Origin: Hsuehochloa calcarea
Lineage: Eukaryota > Streptophyta > Magnoliopsida > Poales > Poaceae
Direction of reading: 5' to 3'
Length of the DNA: 64,000 nucleotides
Assembly: GCA_036346395.1 (NCBI GenBank)
Contig: CM070611.1
Location: forward strand, 24,872,473 to 24,936,472
Within the stretch, counting starts at the first letter, position 1; each line of letters begins with the position of its first letter. The notes below the pieces were generated by a model. It was not told the DNA's origin. It did not search any database and saw only the letters and a program-made list of their open reading frames with translations. Below, in pieces: positions 45,884 to 57,593 of this stretch. The position numbers and the translations under genes are program-made.

Positions 45884-46045
45884 CTAACGAGAAAGCGAAA
45901 AGCAATCGATAAGAACGAATAAAATGCAAGGACTCAACAGCAAACTTTTTCCAACAAATTCTGAAAATCTTACCGAAGCAAGGTACTGATTTATAAAGAA
46001 TTTAGCAACAAGAACCAATTGATTTGGATTCTTAATGCCAAAACT

Positions 46046-46345
46046 ACGACCGAAAGGAGGTCTTACGACCAGGTAGTGGTCGTAGCAGAACCTGCGACTG
46101 GACCATAGTCGTAGAAGGATTTACGACCAGATAGTGGTCGTGGAAGGATTTACGACCAGATATCTACGGGGTACTAGTCGTAGACAGACTTACGACTAGG
46201 TACCAGTGGTAGAAGCACTTACGACCACGGCGTAGTTGTAGCAAGTCTTACGACTAGATACAAGTCGTAGAGGGACGCATGCCCACGCCATAGTCGTACT
46301 GAGACTTACGACTGTGGGGGTGATTGTAGGAAAACTTACAATCAC
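46046..46345. repeat. Hairpin array in the element A 3' LTR
   Basis: Seven or more imperfect units of about 35-45 bp. Each has arms of the form TTACGAC(C/T) and (A/G)GTCGTA around a short loop (for example ACGACCAGGTAGTGGTCGT at 46066). The unit spacer is often GAAGGATT or AAG. A final arm pair reads GTGATTGTAGG...CTTACAATCAC. Element A's other LTR has the same array at 55236-55535. Confidence 0.75.
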
Positions 46346-46360
46346 TCGGTAGGCCTATCC

Positions 46361-46373
46361 CTTATAAATATAA
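46361..46373 (-). promoter_or_regulatory. Candidate TATA box of the element A LTR
   Basis: TTATATTTATAAG on the minus strand just upstream of the hairpin array, so a transcript starting here would carry the array in its leader. A second candidate, CTATTTAAAC near 47045, aligns with those in E1 and the CACTA promoter. I cannot choose between them. Confidence 0.35.
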
Positions 46374-48030
46374 GGGGGCCTACAGGGAACTACGGGATGT
46401 CCAATTTACCCATCACAACATCGCAATGCAGTCGAAGCGACCAAGCTACAGTGTTCGGTGAATTCCGACCACGGGGCAGCGCCTCCCGCACGCTTTGCCA
46501 GCGGCTCGGTGGCTTCTCCGACCACAGCGGCGCCAGCCAAGGGCAGAGATGAGTTCCTAAAAGTTCAATGGTCCTACCGGCGGCCAGTACGGGTCGGAGT
46601 ATGGCTGCGACGGCGGTACGACCACGGAGTGCGGCCGAGTAGGTACGGCTCGGGAGAACCCCCGAACGGACGATACCCAAAAGAACAATGAAAACACACC
46701 GAAGCTCCTACTAGGTAAGGTGAAAGTACCTGAGCTAGAGAACGACCAGAGACCCACGGAGTGGCTCCGGCGACGAGTATCCGAACAGCGGTGGTAAGGT
46801 TCTCGCTAGGCCACAGCGACCTGGGCACAGAGAGAACCAAACCGCGTGAGAGTTAAGCTCCAAATAGTAAAGGGGGAGCGAGAGGCGAAGACTTGAAGAA
46901 GAAAACCCCGCGCACCGCCTCCATGAAGCTCCACACTCAACAATGTCGGTCGAAGAGAGTGCGAGTTACTGCGGCTCAAGCAAGAGGGTGAGTGCTAGTG
47001 GAGTTGCGTAAATGCTAAAGGAAGCTAAGGGCGAAGCAATGGGGTTTAAATAGAGCAATGGCGGAGAAACAGCGGCGGATTTTCGATCGGGTCAACACCG
47101 CCATGAGAACACTTGAGAGCGATGGGGCGGTTGAGTCATGGCCCTCGAGGTATGGCGCGACGAGGCATTTATTGCGCTCGAGCTAGCCGTTTAAAGGTGG
47201 ACATAGAGTGGGCGCACGCCATGTTTTCTCCTCCTCTGCGCCGCGCCATGGCGGGGCGCACGCGACAGAGGAAGGAGAGCGACTCGTTGGTCGTCGGTTG
47301 AAATCGAGCGGTGGGCAAGGTCGGCGGATTGAAGCGATACCGGCGTTTGGTGGTCGAAGACCATTCGATGCCGATCCAACGGTGATCGGTCGGCGGTTTA
47401 CAACGACTCCATCGTTCGTGGTCGAAGACCGTTCGATAACGATCCAACGGCTCGCGACCCAGCGCCCGAGCGGCCGAGTTTGGCGATTAGTGGGCGGGAC
47501 CGAGTCAAGTGGCTCGAGCCCGAGTCGATCGAACCTACGGAATAGTGCAAACCGCTTAGGGTTTGGATCCTACGTCGATTTTGAGGAATTGTTTGAGGTA
47601 GCAAACAAACTCCAACATCTATGAAATTTTAACGGGAGCTTGCTGACTGCAGAAGGAACCTCTCACAAAATTTTCAGAGGTTTTCATACACCGAATTTTC
47701 CTCCAGAAATTCCAGAAGAGGGGAAATATGGTTTGACCAAATTTGACTTGCCTCCAACAATTATCAAATAATTTCTAAAAATCATGAGATAATTCAGAGG
47801 TGTTGCTAAGCCTCCCTAGAACTCCGGAGAAATATCTCCAAGGGTTTGGCACAAAATCTAAGACAAGGAGGTTTTTGATTAGAGTCGAATGAGGATTTGA
47901 ATTTGATCTTCCCTAATCCTTTTAAAAGAATTACAAAAATGACCAGGGGTTTCAAGATGCAAGAAAAGTTTTAATTTCTCCTGATTTTCTTACATTTGAA
48001 ACACAATTCCATTTTTGGGATGTTACAAAA

Positions 48031-48044
48031 CCTCCCCCCCCTTA
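48031..48044 (-). other. Element A polypurine tract
   Basis: GTAAGGGGGGGGAGG on the minus strand, three bases from the 3' LTR. Confidence 0.85.
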
Positions 48045-48069
48045 CAAAAATCTCGTCCCGAGATTTGGC

Positions 48070-49320
48070 TCACTCGGTAAAGAAGGATGGATAGTCTGCA
48101 CGGGGACGATCTTCCCTTTCCCAAGTAGCCTCATCCTCAGAATGGTTCGACCACTGAACTTTAAGGAACCTGATGGTTTTATTCCTTGTTATTCGTTCAG
48201 CCTCATCGAGTATGCGAACAGGGTGCTCGCGATAGGTCAAATCTTCTTAGACATCGAGAGTCTCCAACGGAGCTTCCTCTGTTGGAACACGGAGGCACTT
48301 CTTTAATTGGGACACATGGAAAATATCATGTACCCCCTCGAGTACAGCTGGCAATTCCAACTTATAGGCAACAGCTCCTTTCTTCTCGATAACACGGTAA
48401 GGACCGACATATCGAGGAGCTAACTTACCCTTGACGCCGAAACGTTGATGGCCCTTCAAAGGAGAGACTTTGAGATAAACAAAGTCATTGGGCTCAAAGC
48501 TCAACTCGCGACGACGGCGATCCGCATAGCTCTTTTGCTTGGATTGAGTTGTGCGTAAACGATCACAAATAAGCTGGACTTGGCTTTCGGCCTCATTGAC
48601 CGAGTCCGGGCCAAAGAAAGGTCTTTCGCCGGTCTCAGACCAATTTAACGGGGTTCTGCACTTTCTCCCGTATAAGGCCTCAAAAGGTGACATGCCGAGA
48701 CTAGCCTGAAAACTGTTGTTGTAGGAAAACTCGGTAAATGGCAAGCATTTCTCCCAATTCTTTCCATAGGAGAGAACACAAGCACGAAGCATGTCTTCCA
48801 ACACTTGGTTGACCCTTTCGGTCTGACCATCAGTTTGGGGTGATATGCTGTGCTAAAGGTAAGACGGGTGCCCATAGCCTCTTGCAGACTATGCCAAAAC
48901 CGAGAAGTGAACAGAGAACCACGATCAGAAATGATCGTCTTCGGTATCCCATGCAAACTCACAATTTTGGCGATATAGAGCTCAGCTAGGAGCCCCACGC
49001 GAAGCTGCGTCTTGACAGGAATGAAATGAGCCACTTTGGTCAACCGATCGATAACGACCCAAATGGCATCGTTTCCCCTGGGAGACCTGGGTAGACCGGT
49101 GATAAAATCCATCCCGATCGAATCACACTTCCATTCAGGAATAGGCAAAGGCTGAAGCAGTCCTGCTGGACGCTGATGCTCGGCTTTGACACGACGACAT
49201 ACGTCGCGACTCGACAACGAACTCGCATTTCCCTCTTCATTCGGGTCCACCAAAATCCCTGACGGAGATCTTGATACATCTTTGTGGCCCCGGGATGAAT
49301 AGACGAGGCGAATCATGGGC
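48070..49320 (-). pseudogene. Element A integrase and chromodomain
   Basis: Reading on the minus strand: [14 protein letters not shown] (zinc region), [19 protein letters not shown] (first Asp), [20 protein letters not shown] (second Asp), a frameshift near 48830 in the YHPK segment just before the catalytic Glu, then [51 protein letters not shown] and HDIFHVSQLKKCLRVP. A stop follows at 48247, then a clear chromodomain (YREHPVRILDEAERITRN, VQWSNHSEDEATWERE) to the final stop at 48070-48072. The chromodomain would target insertion to heterochromatin by binding modified histone H3. One stop and one shift inactivate it. Confidence 0.9.
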
Positions 49321-50790
49321 CTCGTGAAGAATCAAATCCCGCAATTCCATATCCTTTGGAACCACAAGGCGTTGCCCGAACCTCACAACACCATGCTCAT
49401 CCTCAGAGAAGCACTTGGTGTTCCGTTCTTGACATTCTCCTTTATGCGGCTCACCCCAGCATCCGATTGCTGAGCGACCTTAATCCGATCCACCAAGGTT
49501 GGTTGCACAACCAAGGCGTGAGGAACCATGCTCAACCAAACCTAAGTTGAGGCCGAATTCCTTGAGCGGTGGGTTGGCGCCTCAAGCAACAAGGCATTGC
49601 AATGCGCTTGCGACTGAGCGCATCGGCAACGACATTAGCCTTGCCCGGATGGTAGTGAATACCCATGTCATAATCCTTGACCAACTCCAACCATCTCTTT
49701 TGTCTGAGGTTTAGATCGGGTTGGGTGAACAAATACTTTAGGCTTTTGTGATCCGAATACACTAGCGATTCGACACCGTTAGGTAATGTCGCCAAATCTT
49801 GACGCATGAATCACACGGTAATTCCAAGTCATGGGTAGGATAGTTGAGTTCATGAGGTCTCAATTGCCTTGATGCATAGGCCACTACCTTGCCTTCTTGC
49901 ATAAGGACACAACCGAGCCCTCGGCGAGAAGCATCGCAAAAGATATCGAAGCCTCGGTGGATATCGGGAAGAACGAGGACGGGAGCGGTGGTCAAACGCT
50001 TCTTAAGTACTTGGAAGCTTTCCTCACAAGCATCGGACCACAAGAACTTCTTGTCCTTCTTAAGCAACTCCGTCATCGGCCGTGATCTTGGAAGTTCTCG
50101 ATAAACGCGATAATATCCCGCTAAACCAAGAAAACTCCGCACTTCGGTTACCGAAGTTGGCTGAATCCATGAAAGAACATCGCTGACCTTGCTAGGATCA
50201 ACGGCTATGCCTCCTGCTGAAAGAACATGACCCAAGAAGGCCACTTCCTTCAACCAGAATGCGCACTTGCTGAACTTTGCATACAGCTGGTGCTCACGAA
50301 GCTTGCCTAACACAAGCCTCAAATGCTCATCATGTTCCTCCTCATCCTTGGAATAGAGGAGAATATCATCGATGAAGACCACGACAAACCTATCCAAATA
50401 CTCCATGAATACCAAATTCATGAGGTTCATGAACAAGGCGGGAGCATTGGTTAAGCCAAATGACATGACGGTGTATTCATACAAGCCGTAGCGAGTAGAG
50501 AAAGCCGTCTTTGGAATATCCTCAGGTCGTATCCGAACTTGATGATATCCCATTCTCAAATCAACCTTAGAGAATACTCGAGCTCCAGCTAATTGATCAA
50601 AGAGATCATCAATGCGGGGCAATGGATACTTGTTCTTTACCGTTACTTCGTTAAGCGGACGGTAATCAACGCACATGCGCAAAGTATTGTCCTTCTTCTT
50701 TACGAAGATTGCAGGACAACCCCACGGAGATGAGCTAGGGCGGATTAAACCTTTTTCTTACAGCTCATTAAGTTGCTTCTTCAATTCCAC
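49321..50790 (-). pseudogene. Element A reverse transcriptase and RNase H
   Basis: A 306-codon open frame (49762-50682) contains [50 protein letters not shown], the catalytic [13 protein letters not shown] and [15 protein letters not shown], the Ty3-type RT. The tether and RNase H continue in it ([40 protein letters not shown]). After a shift, 49532-49807 holds [12 protein letters not shown] and [18 protein letters not shown]-terminal motifs extend to about 50790. The enzyme copies element RNA. RT itself is nearly intact; RNase H is frameshifted. Confidence 0.92.
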
Positions 50791-52378
50791 CAACTCGTTT
50801 GGTGGCATCTGATAATGCCTCTTTGAAATTGGGGCAGTACCAGGAACCACTCAATGACAAACTCAAGGTCTCGAACTGGTGGCATCCCTGGAAGAGCTTC
50901 AGGAAAAACATCCATGAATTCACGGACGGTTGGGACGTCACCAATATCTAGAGCGGGCTTAACAAGCGCAAAGAGACGCGACCTAGCGGCTTCGGCTAAA
51001 AGCGAACTGTTCGCGGAAGGACTAGATAGGGAGACGCACTTCTTGGCACAATCGATGTGTCCCTTATGCCGAGACAGCCAATCCATGCCAAGAATTACAT
51101 CTAGACTTGCTGAATGGAGAAGGATAAGATTCGCGAAGAATCTCACTCCCTTGATCTCAATTGGAACACCCCTACACTCAGATTCAGCTCTCAACTCCAA
51201 ACCAGGAGAGCGAATGAGCAATGGGACCAACAATGGAGTAACAAGGAGCTCACTAATAGCAGCAAAAGACTCAGAAACAAAAGAATGAGATGCTCCTGAA
51301 TCAAACAAAACAGTAGCGGAATGAGAGCTAACAGAAAGTGTACCCAACACAACGTCAGGTGCCTCCTGTGCTTCCTCTGCTGAGATGAGGTTGACGCGAC
51401 CACTACCCAAGCCTTGGGTAGCAGGGACCATCTTCAGGTCCTGAGAAGAACCACCTCCTTGCCCGCGTCCTCCATTAGGACGAGGGGCTGCTCCTGTCTT
51501 CTTAGGGCAATTATTTGCATAATGCCCCTTGTTGTTGCAAAAGAAGCAGGTGACATCCGCAGCTGCGTTGCGGAGCCCTCCTGGCTGACTCGCAGGTGCA
51601 CGTGATTGGGGCACGGCCTGCGAAGGACGAAGAACAGTCTTTGGCGGCCTCGAAGTCTTGAAGGTCGAGGCGGGACCGGGGGCGCCCAACACGGAGCGAA
51701 AGAAGCGCTGCGGCTGATTTGTGGGCCTCCCACTTACGCTTGCGGGAATCCACAAGTGCTCTCCCCGCGTGCTCGGCAACGATGGTCTTGTCCACCAAGG
51801 CCTGGAAGTCCGTGAAATCAACGACGGATAGCTTGTCCTGCAGCTCCTCAGACAAACCATCCTTGAACTTCTCCTGCTTGGCCTCATCAGTGGCCACCTC
51901 CTCCGGAGCATAACGAGCCAAATGGTTGAACTCGTATAAGTACTCAGTGGCGAAGAGCGCCCTTGTCTAGCGACGAACTCCTTCTTCTTGACCTCATCGG
52001 TGGAAGGAATGTGACTCCGACGGAAGGCGGTGCGGAACTCCTCCCGGTGGCGGTGTGGCCGTCGGTGCATGGCGAGCTCTCCCACCAAGACAAAGCGCAC
52101 CCTCCGGTGGTGCGATGCAAGCAGCGTCTTCTCGTGCTCCCGCTGCGCTATCTGGCTTTCGCTCAACAGGCGAAGCCAATCGTGCTGCGTCAGCGAGTCC
52201 TCGGACACGGAGAGCGTAGGGGTGAGTGCGAAGAAACTCGCGAGTCCCCACACGGTGGTGTCCACTCCCTTGCGGATCACGAAGCACCGGTAGGCGGAAG
52301 TGTTGCGTGCGATAACGTCGAAGAACCCTCATCATCCTCTGCGCGGTTGCGCTCAATCTCAAGGTGGACCTCGGCCAT
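50791..52378 (-). pseudogene. Element A gag and protease
   Basis: The likely start is the ATG complementary to 52376-52378 (MAEVHLEIERNRAEDD). The capsid portion is frameshifted between 51920 and 52280. FKDGLSEELQDKLSVVDF and ALVDKTIVAEHAGRALVD are typical of plant gypsy Gag. One CCHC knuckle, CFFCNNKGHYANNC, is at 51507-51548. The protease active site VLFDSGASHSFV is near 51271-51312, with [20 protein letters not shown] downstream. The frame from the knuckle region through protease towards RT is open for most of 50781-52280. It encodes capsid, RNA-binding and processing functions. Confidence 0.88.
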
Positions 52379-53300
52379 GGTCGGAGGAGGAGGAAGATCT
52401 CGTCGGACGGTGGCGGCCTTGGCGCTGCGAGTCGCGTCCGGCCATCCTGTTACAAGAAACTTTGGTCAAAACTAGACTCAAAATCAGAGCCGAAAGAAAG
52501 CGAAAAGCTAACGACTAGGGGAATGGAATATCACCCTAATCGAAAGCCAAAAATAGTATGTGAATAAACTTAAACAGGCTTATAAAAGGACTCCAAAAGC
52601 GGCAAGGAATCACAAAACCAAGACTCAACTTATCAATGCAACTAACCCGTATCGAATGAATGAGTAATTGATTGAGAAGATAAAAATCAGAAGACTAAGG
52701 TAAGATCTATTACCACTAAAGAGCAAGGTTCAGTCAACGAAAATAGTGTTAGATACTTAGCTAACTAGTATCACATCTTACCCCTTTTTAACCCCACAAA
52801 TTTTAGTTGAATCACCCTCTCATTTTCCACCCTATTAGAAACCATCGAGCTTGCTGTCCGGAAATTGAAGTTGTTGTAGTGATTTTGCATCCAAGCTTCG
52901 GTAGAAGTCTTCCATCGAAACTTCAAAATCTGGCACACTTCAATTTGCCAAGCTCAGTGGTCCTATCAGAAACCATTGACCTTGCATGCAGAAATTGAGG
53001 TGTCTTGTCAATTCGCATCAAGCCTCTAGCGAAATCTTGATCCGAAACTTCAAAACCCTAAGCACTTCAATTTGCCAAACTCAGTGGTTCCCAAAACCAA
53101 ATTAACAACTATTTTGGAAGGGAGGAGAGAAAAACAATTTTCAAAACTCAAATTAGAGTAAGATAAGAGGAGAAAGCTAGGATAGGTAAGGAATAAAATC
53201 CGAGAATTCCTTAAACTTTCAGAAACCATTTGACACTTTGAAAATAAGGTTTTCCAAAATATCCTAAAGACGACCAAGCTTGGGTTACTACGGTCAGTAT
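52379..53300 (-). other. Element A leader with a tandem duplication
   Basis: No ORF is credible between the primer site and gag. A segment of about 130 bp is duplicated (52836-52966 and 52968-53095), both copies starting GAAACCAT(C/T)GA and containing CACTTCAATTTGCCAA. This is where packaging and translation signals of retroelements lie. Unlike D and G, element A has no extra ORF before gag. Confidence 0.65.
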
Positions 53301-53313
53301 GGCTCTGATACCA
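53301..53313 (-). other. Element A primer-binding site
   Basis: GGCTCTGATACCA, the exact complement of TGGTATCAGAGCC (initiator tRNA-Met), six bases from the 5' LTR. Confidence 0.9.
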
Positions 53314-54127
53314 AACTCTTGTGAGACCCCGGTTTATCTGGCTTGTAATGCTTAACCATCCATTCGGTCCTAGCATCACAAAGCAGATAATCCGAGACTC
53401 GAGACATGTATACTTCCCAGTCAAGATACACACCTCATCACAAAGTTCATGCATCAATTCCATTCATCCACATAGAACCGAAACACAGAACAGAACAAAA
53501 GTATTAATAATATTAAACCGAGTCATTACAAAAGAGAGGCCAACCGGCCAACAATAAAAGAGACAACAATAAATTAAACAGCGGAAGCAAAAGTGCCATA
53601 AGATGGCTACAACAAAAGAGTCAATCAGTGTGCCTTTACCCACAAGGTAACAAGACAGGACGACCAAGCTAGTCGCTAAACCATGACACATCTCACAAAA
53701 GTGGCGCCCTTGGGGCTCACCTTCTTCCCACAAACAAAAGCGTAGGCAAAAGCCGGTGAGTACTGAATGTACTCATAAGACTTACATGTGGAATAACAAA
53801 CACATACATATACTATATGCAAGCTTAATCAAAAGTAGGCTGTATGTTTCATTTTAGCATAAAGCAATTTTCCATTTGTAATAATGTAATAGGTTGAAGG
53901 CAATGTTAATTAAATCTGTTTTTAATGTTCAAATAGTCGCAAAGACAACAATATAACAGTAGATAGGGAGCGACAACAATCACGGAGGTGACTAACCCAA
54001 TAGTCACCACAACAATAGTATGAATTACCCATTCATACCAACCAGTCAAGTTTTTAATTTTGAAAACAAAAGTTGTAGTCTAACTCTTGGAAGACCTCCC
54101 CAAGCGTGTCCATAACCTAGGGCGAGG

Positions 54128-54139
54128 CTATTCGAATAG
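54128..54139. other. LTR palindrome CTATTCGAATAG (A, 5' LTR)
   Basis: Exact palindrome although nearby bases differ from the other A LTR (TATCCTGCGAGG against TATTCCTGCAGG). Confidence 0.7.
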
Positions 54140-55235
54140 TTTTATCCTGCGAGGTGTACCAACTTACCCACATGTCGGACCGCCTTTTGCCACATGATTA
54201 AGCACCTTGCCTTAGGTATGCCGTCACGGCTAAGTCCTCTGAGGCGTTTCCAATATTATGTATTAACTTGAGTCGCCGTATGGATAGAAACCCATACGTT
54301 GTGTCGGGTCGTGTGCCCTCGGACAACTACCCAATCACGGGTAAAGCCTTGGACAAGCTAGCGCCCCTCGAGGTGGAGAACCTTCCGGCAATCCCCACCA
54401 CACACCCAACACACACACGAGAACACATACCATGTTTCCCACGACACACACACAAAAACCTTTCCTCCTGCGACTCGGAGATAACACACGCCAAAGTACT
54501 AAGTCAAGAGGGTCCCATATAACCCTCATGTGGTTAGTCACGCAATAGTGCTTGGTTTAGTGTAACAAGATGTTCGGTCCTTGATGACTTGGGCACCATT
54601 CGATCACACCCAAAAACACCACACCAACATACCATTATGCCCAAGTCCAAATCCGTTTTCATTTTTCAGTTTTTGATTTGCAAAATTAACAAGGCACAAA
54701 GTGCTGGACATAATGGAAGAATAATAGTTTTTGTGTGATCAAGACCATCGACTAAGCGGTGGTGGCCCAAAGCTACCGAACTAAGCAAGGCTAAGCATTT
54801 TCCAATCGGAAACTACTAAGTGATCCAAGTCCCTCCATCGGACTCGACCACGACAAATCACCTAAGCTCATGGTAGTAGAGGATTAACGAGTCCTACAGA
54901 TTATGCAACTATAGGATACTAACCATAATTTAACAACAAAATAGCAATGCATACATACGAGTTGGAAATTAATATATTAGACTTGAAAAATAATAGGATT
55001 AACATGATCAAGCGCTTGCACGCTTGCGTGGGTTAAGATGTTCTTTGAGGATCAACAATATTGTCGGCGTGCTCTTGGATCCTAACGAAAGCGAAAAGCA
55101 ATCGATAAGAACGAATAAAATGCAAGGACTCAACAGCAAACCTTTTCCAAAAAATTCTGAAAATCTTACCGAAGCAAGGTACTGATTTATAAAGAATTTA
55201 GCAACAAGAACCAATTAATTTGGATTCTTAATGCC

Positions 55236-55535
55236 AAAACTACGACCGAAAGGAGGTCTTACGACGGTAGTGGTCGTAGCGAACTCTTGGCCGACCATAG
55301 TCGTAGAAGGATTTCTGACCGGATAGTGGTGGTGGAAGGATTCGACCCGGATATCTACGGGTACTAGTCGTGAGGCGGACTTACGACTAGGTACCGATGG
55401 TAGAAGCACTTACGACCACGGCGTGAGTCGTAGCAAGTCTTCGACTAGATACAAGTCGTAGAGGGACGCATGCCCACGCCATAGTTGTAGTGAGACTTAC
55501 GACTGTGGGGGTGATTGTAGGAAAACTTACAATCA
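55236..55535. repeat. Hairpin array in the element A 5' LTR
   Basis: Same order of TACGAC...GTCGTA units as at 46046-46345, but with many one- to three-base changes inside the arms. Confidence 0.7.
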
Positions 55536-57202
55536 CTCGGTAGGCCTCTCCCTTATAAATATAAGGGGGCCTACAGGGAACTACGGGATATCCTATTTAC
55601 CCATCACAACATCGTAATCTGGTGAAAACGACCAAGCTACCATGTTGGTGAATTCCGACCACGGCGGCGCCTCCCATGCGCTTTGCCAGCGGCTCGGTGG
55701 CTTCTCCGACCACAGCGGCGCCAGCCTAGGGCAGAGATGAGTGCCTAAAAGTTCAATGGTCCTACCGTCGGCCAGTACGGGTCGGAGTATGGCTGCGGCG
55801 GCGGTGCGACCACAGTCGGCGAGTAGGTGCGGCTCGGGAGAACCCGAGCAGACGATACCCAAAGAACAATGAAAACACACCAAGCTCCTCTGGTAAGGTG
55901 AAAGTACTGGTGGAGAGCGACCGAGAGACCCGCGGGTGCTCCGTGACAGTATCGAGCAGCGGTGGTAAGGTTCTCGCTAGGCCACGGCGACACGAGCCTG
56001 AGAGAGAACCAAACCGCGTGAGAGTTAAGCTCCAAATAGTAAAGGGGAGCGAGGGGCGAAGACTTGAAGAAGAAAACCCCATTGCACCGCCTCCACAAGC
56101 TCCACACTCAACAATGTTGGTCGAAGAGAGTGCGAGGGGCTGCGGCTCAAGCAAGAGGGTGAGTGCTAGGCGGAGTTGCGAAATGCTAAAGGAAGCTAAG
56201 GGCGAAGCAATGGGGTTTAAATAGAGCAATGGCGGAGAGCAGCGGCGGATTTTTCGGTCGGTCAACAACGCCATGAGAACACTTGAGGCGATGGGGCGGT
56301 TGAGTCATGGCCCTCGAGGATGGCGCGACGAGGCATTTGTTGCGCTCGAGCTAGCCGTTTAAAGGTGGACATAGAGTGGGCTGCGACGCCTTTGTTTTTC
56401 TCCTCTGCGCTCGCCATGGCGAGGGCTCACGCCTTGCCGCGACGAGAGGAAGAGCGACTTCGTTGGTCGTCGGATTGAAATCGAGCAGGCCGGGCTAGGT
56501 CGGCGGATTGAAGCGATACCGGCGTTGGTGGTCGAAGACCATTCGATGCCGATCCAGCGGTGAGTCGGTCGGGCGGTTTACAGCGACTCCATCGTTGGTG
56601 GGTGAAAACCGTTCGATACCGATCCAGCGGCTCGCGACCCTAGCGCCCGAACGGCCAAAGTTGGCCCGATTAGTGGGCGGGACCGAGTCAAGTGGCTCGA
56701 GCGAGTCCGATCGAACCTACGGAATAGTGCAAACCGATTAGGGTTTGAATCCTACGTCGATTTTGAGGAATTGTTTGAGGTAGCAAACAAACTCCAACAT
56801 CTATGAAATTTTACGGGAGCTTGTCTTTGCGAAGGAACCTCTCACAAAATTTTGAGAGGTTTTCATACACCGAATTTTCCTCCAGAAATTCCAGAAGAGT
56901 TGAAATATGGTTTGACCAAATTTGACTTGCCTCCAACAATTATCAAATAATTTCTAAAAATCATGAGATAATTCAGAGGTGTTGCTAAGCCTCCCTAGAA
57001 CTCCGGAGAAATATCTCCAAGGGTTTGGCACAAAATCTAAGACAAGGAGGTTTTTTATTAGAGTCGAATGAGGATTTGAATTTGATCTTCCCAATCCTTT
57101 TAAAAGAATTACAAAAATGACCAGGTGTTTCAAGATGCAAGAAAAGTTTTAATTTCTCCTGATTTTCTTACATTTGAAACACAATTCTATTACAGGATGT
57201 TC

Positions 57203-57379
57203 TGAATAATCATGTAGTGCTTGCAGAGGAGCAGCGCGCATGATCACCGGGGCTCTAGTTCTGGTCGGGCTCATCACTTGGATGGAGTTAAGGTAGAATT
57301 CATTTACTTGAGGCCCAGAGTTATTTCCTTAAGACCAGGTAAACCCTGGTCTTAGGGAAATAACCCGGGGGTCCTCACA
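57203..57379 (+). mobile_element. G 5' LTR, remaining 3' end
   Basis: Resumes the G LTR after element A: TCATGTAGTGCTTGC matches the D LTR TCATGTATTGCTTGC, and the end CCCGGGGGTCCTCACA matches the D LTR start in complement. Confidence 0.85.
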
Positions 57380-57383
57380 GCGT

Positions 57384-57396
57384 TGGTATCAGAGCC
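57384..57396 (+). other. G primer-binding site
   Basis: TGGTATCAGAGCC, a perfect initiator tRNA-Met site, four bases after the LTR. Confidence 0.9.
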
Positions 57397-57593
57397 ATAC
57401 TGACTGTAGGTTAGAGATAGCATTGGCGTTAGTATGGCAAGCCTTTGAGAGTCAAAATAATTTCACTTATACAAATTAATTTCCTAAGGCTAAGTAAGAA
57501 TATCCATTATTCCTCATCCATCTTAGTATCATTCCTCACCTTACTCTCATTTGATTTGTAAAATTAACTTATCTTGTCTATTCCTGTCCTTAG

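Larger units (their letters stand above)
44111..48027 (-). mobile_element. Element A 3' LTR (3917 bp)
   Basis: TGTGAGACCCCGGTTTATCC...TTTTTGGGATGTTACA in plus-strand coordinates, that is TGTAACATCCC...GGGGTCTCACA on its own strand. It holds both peptide exons intact, the palindrome (44919-44930), a hairpin array (46046-46345), a TATA-like site near 46361 and another (CTATTTAAAC) near 47045. Open frames at 46390-47624 are on both strands in GC-rich DNA and are not convincing. Confidence 0.9.
44111..57202 (-). mobile_element. Element A: complete Ty3/gypsy chromovirus (Tekay/Del type), 13.1 kb
   Basis: Two LTRs of about 3.9 kb (44111-48027 and 53320-57202) flank a 5.3-kb interior with gag, protease, RT, RNase H, integrase and chromodomain in that order on the minus strand. 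A primer site adjoins the right LTR and a polypurine tract the left. Very long LTRs and a C-terminal chromodomain fit the Tekay/Del lineage. It lies inside the G LTR; flanking GATAA (44106-44110) and GAATAA (57203-57208) are an imperfect candidate duplication. All ORFs carry some indels. Confidence 0.92.
53320..57202 (-). mobile_element. Element A 5' LTR (3883 bp)
   Basis: Colinear with 44111-48027. Its outer end is damaged (TACAGGATGTTCT instead of TTGGGATGTTACA). The equivalents of both peptide exons (55020-55083 and 53669-53728) have small indels, including loss of the CAG acceptor. The differences cluster in CG and C(A/T)G contexts. The hairpin array is at 55236-55535. Confidence 0.9.

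Noticed and set aside
46046..46345. CRISPR-like array
   Set aside because: Units are hairpins without constant repeats and unique spacers, lie in an LTR of a plant element, and no cas genes are present.
51963..52475. A 170-codon plus-strand ORF
   Set aside because: Antisense shadow of the frameshifted element A gag.
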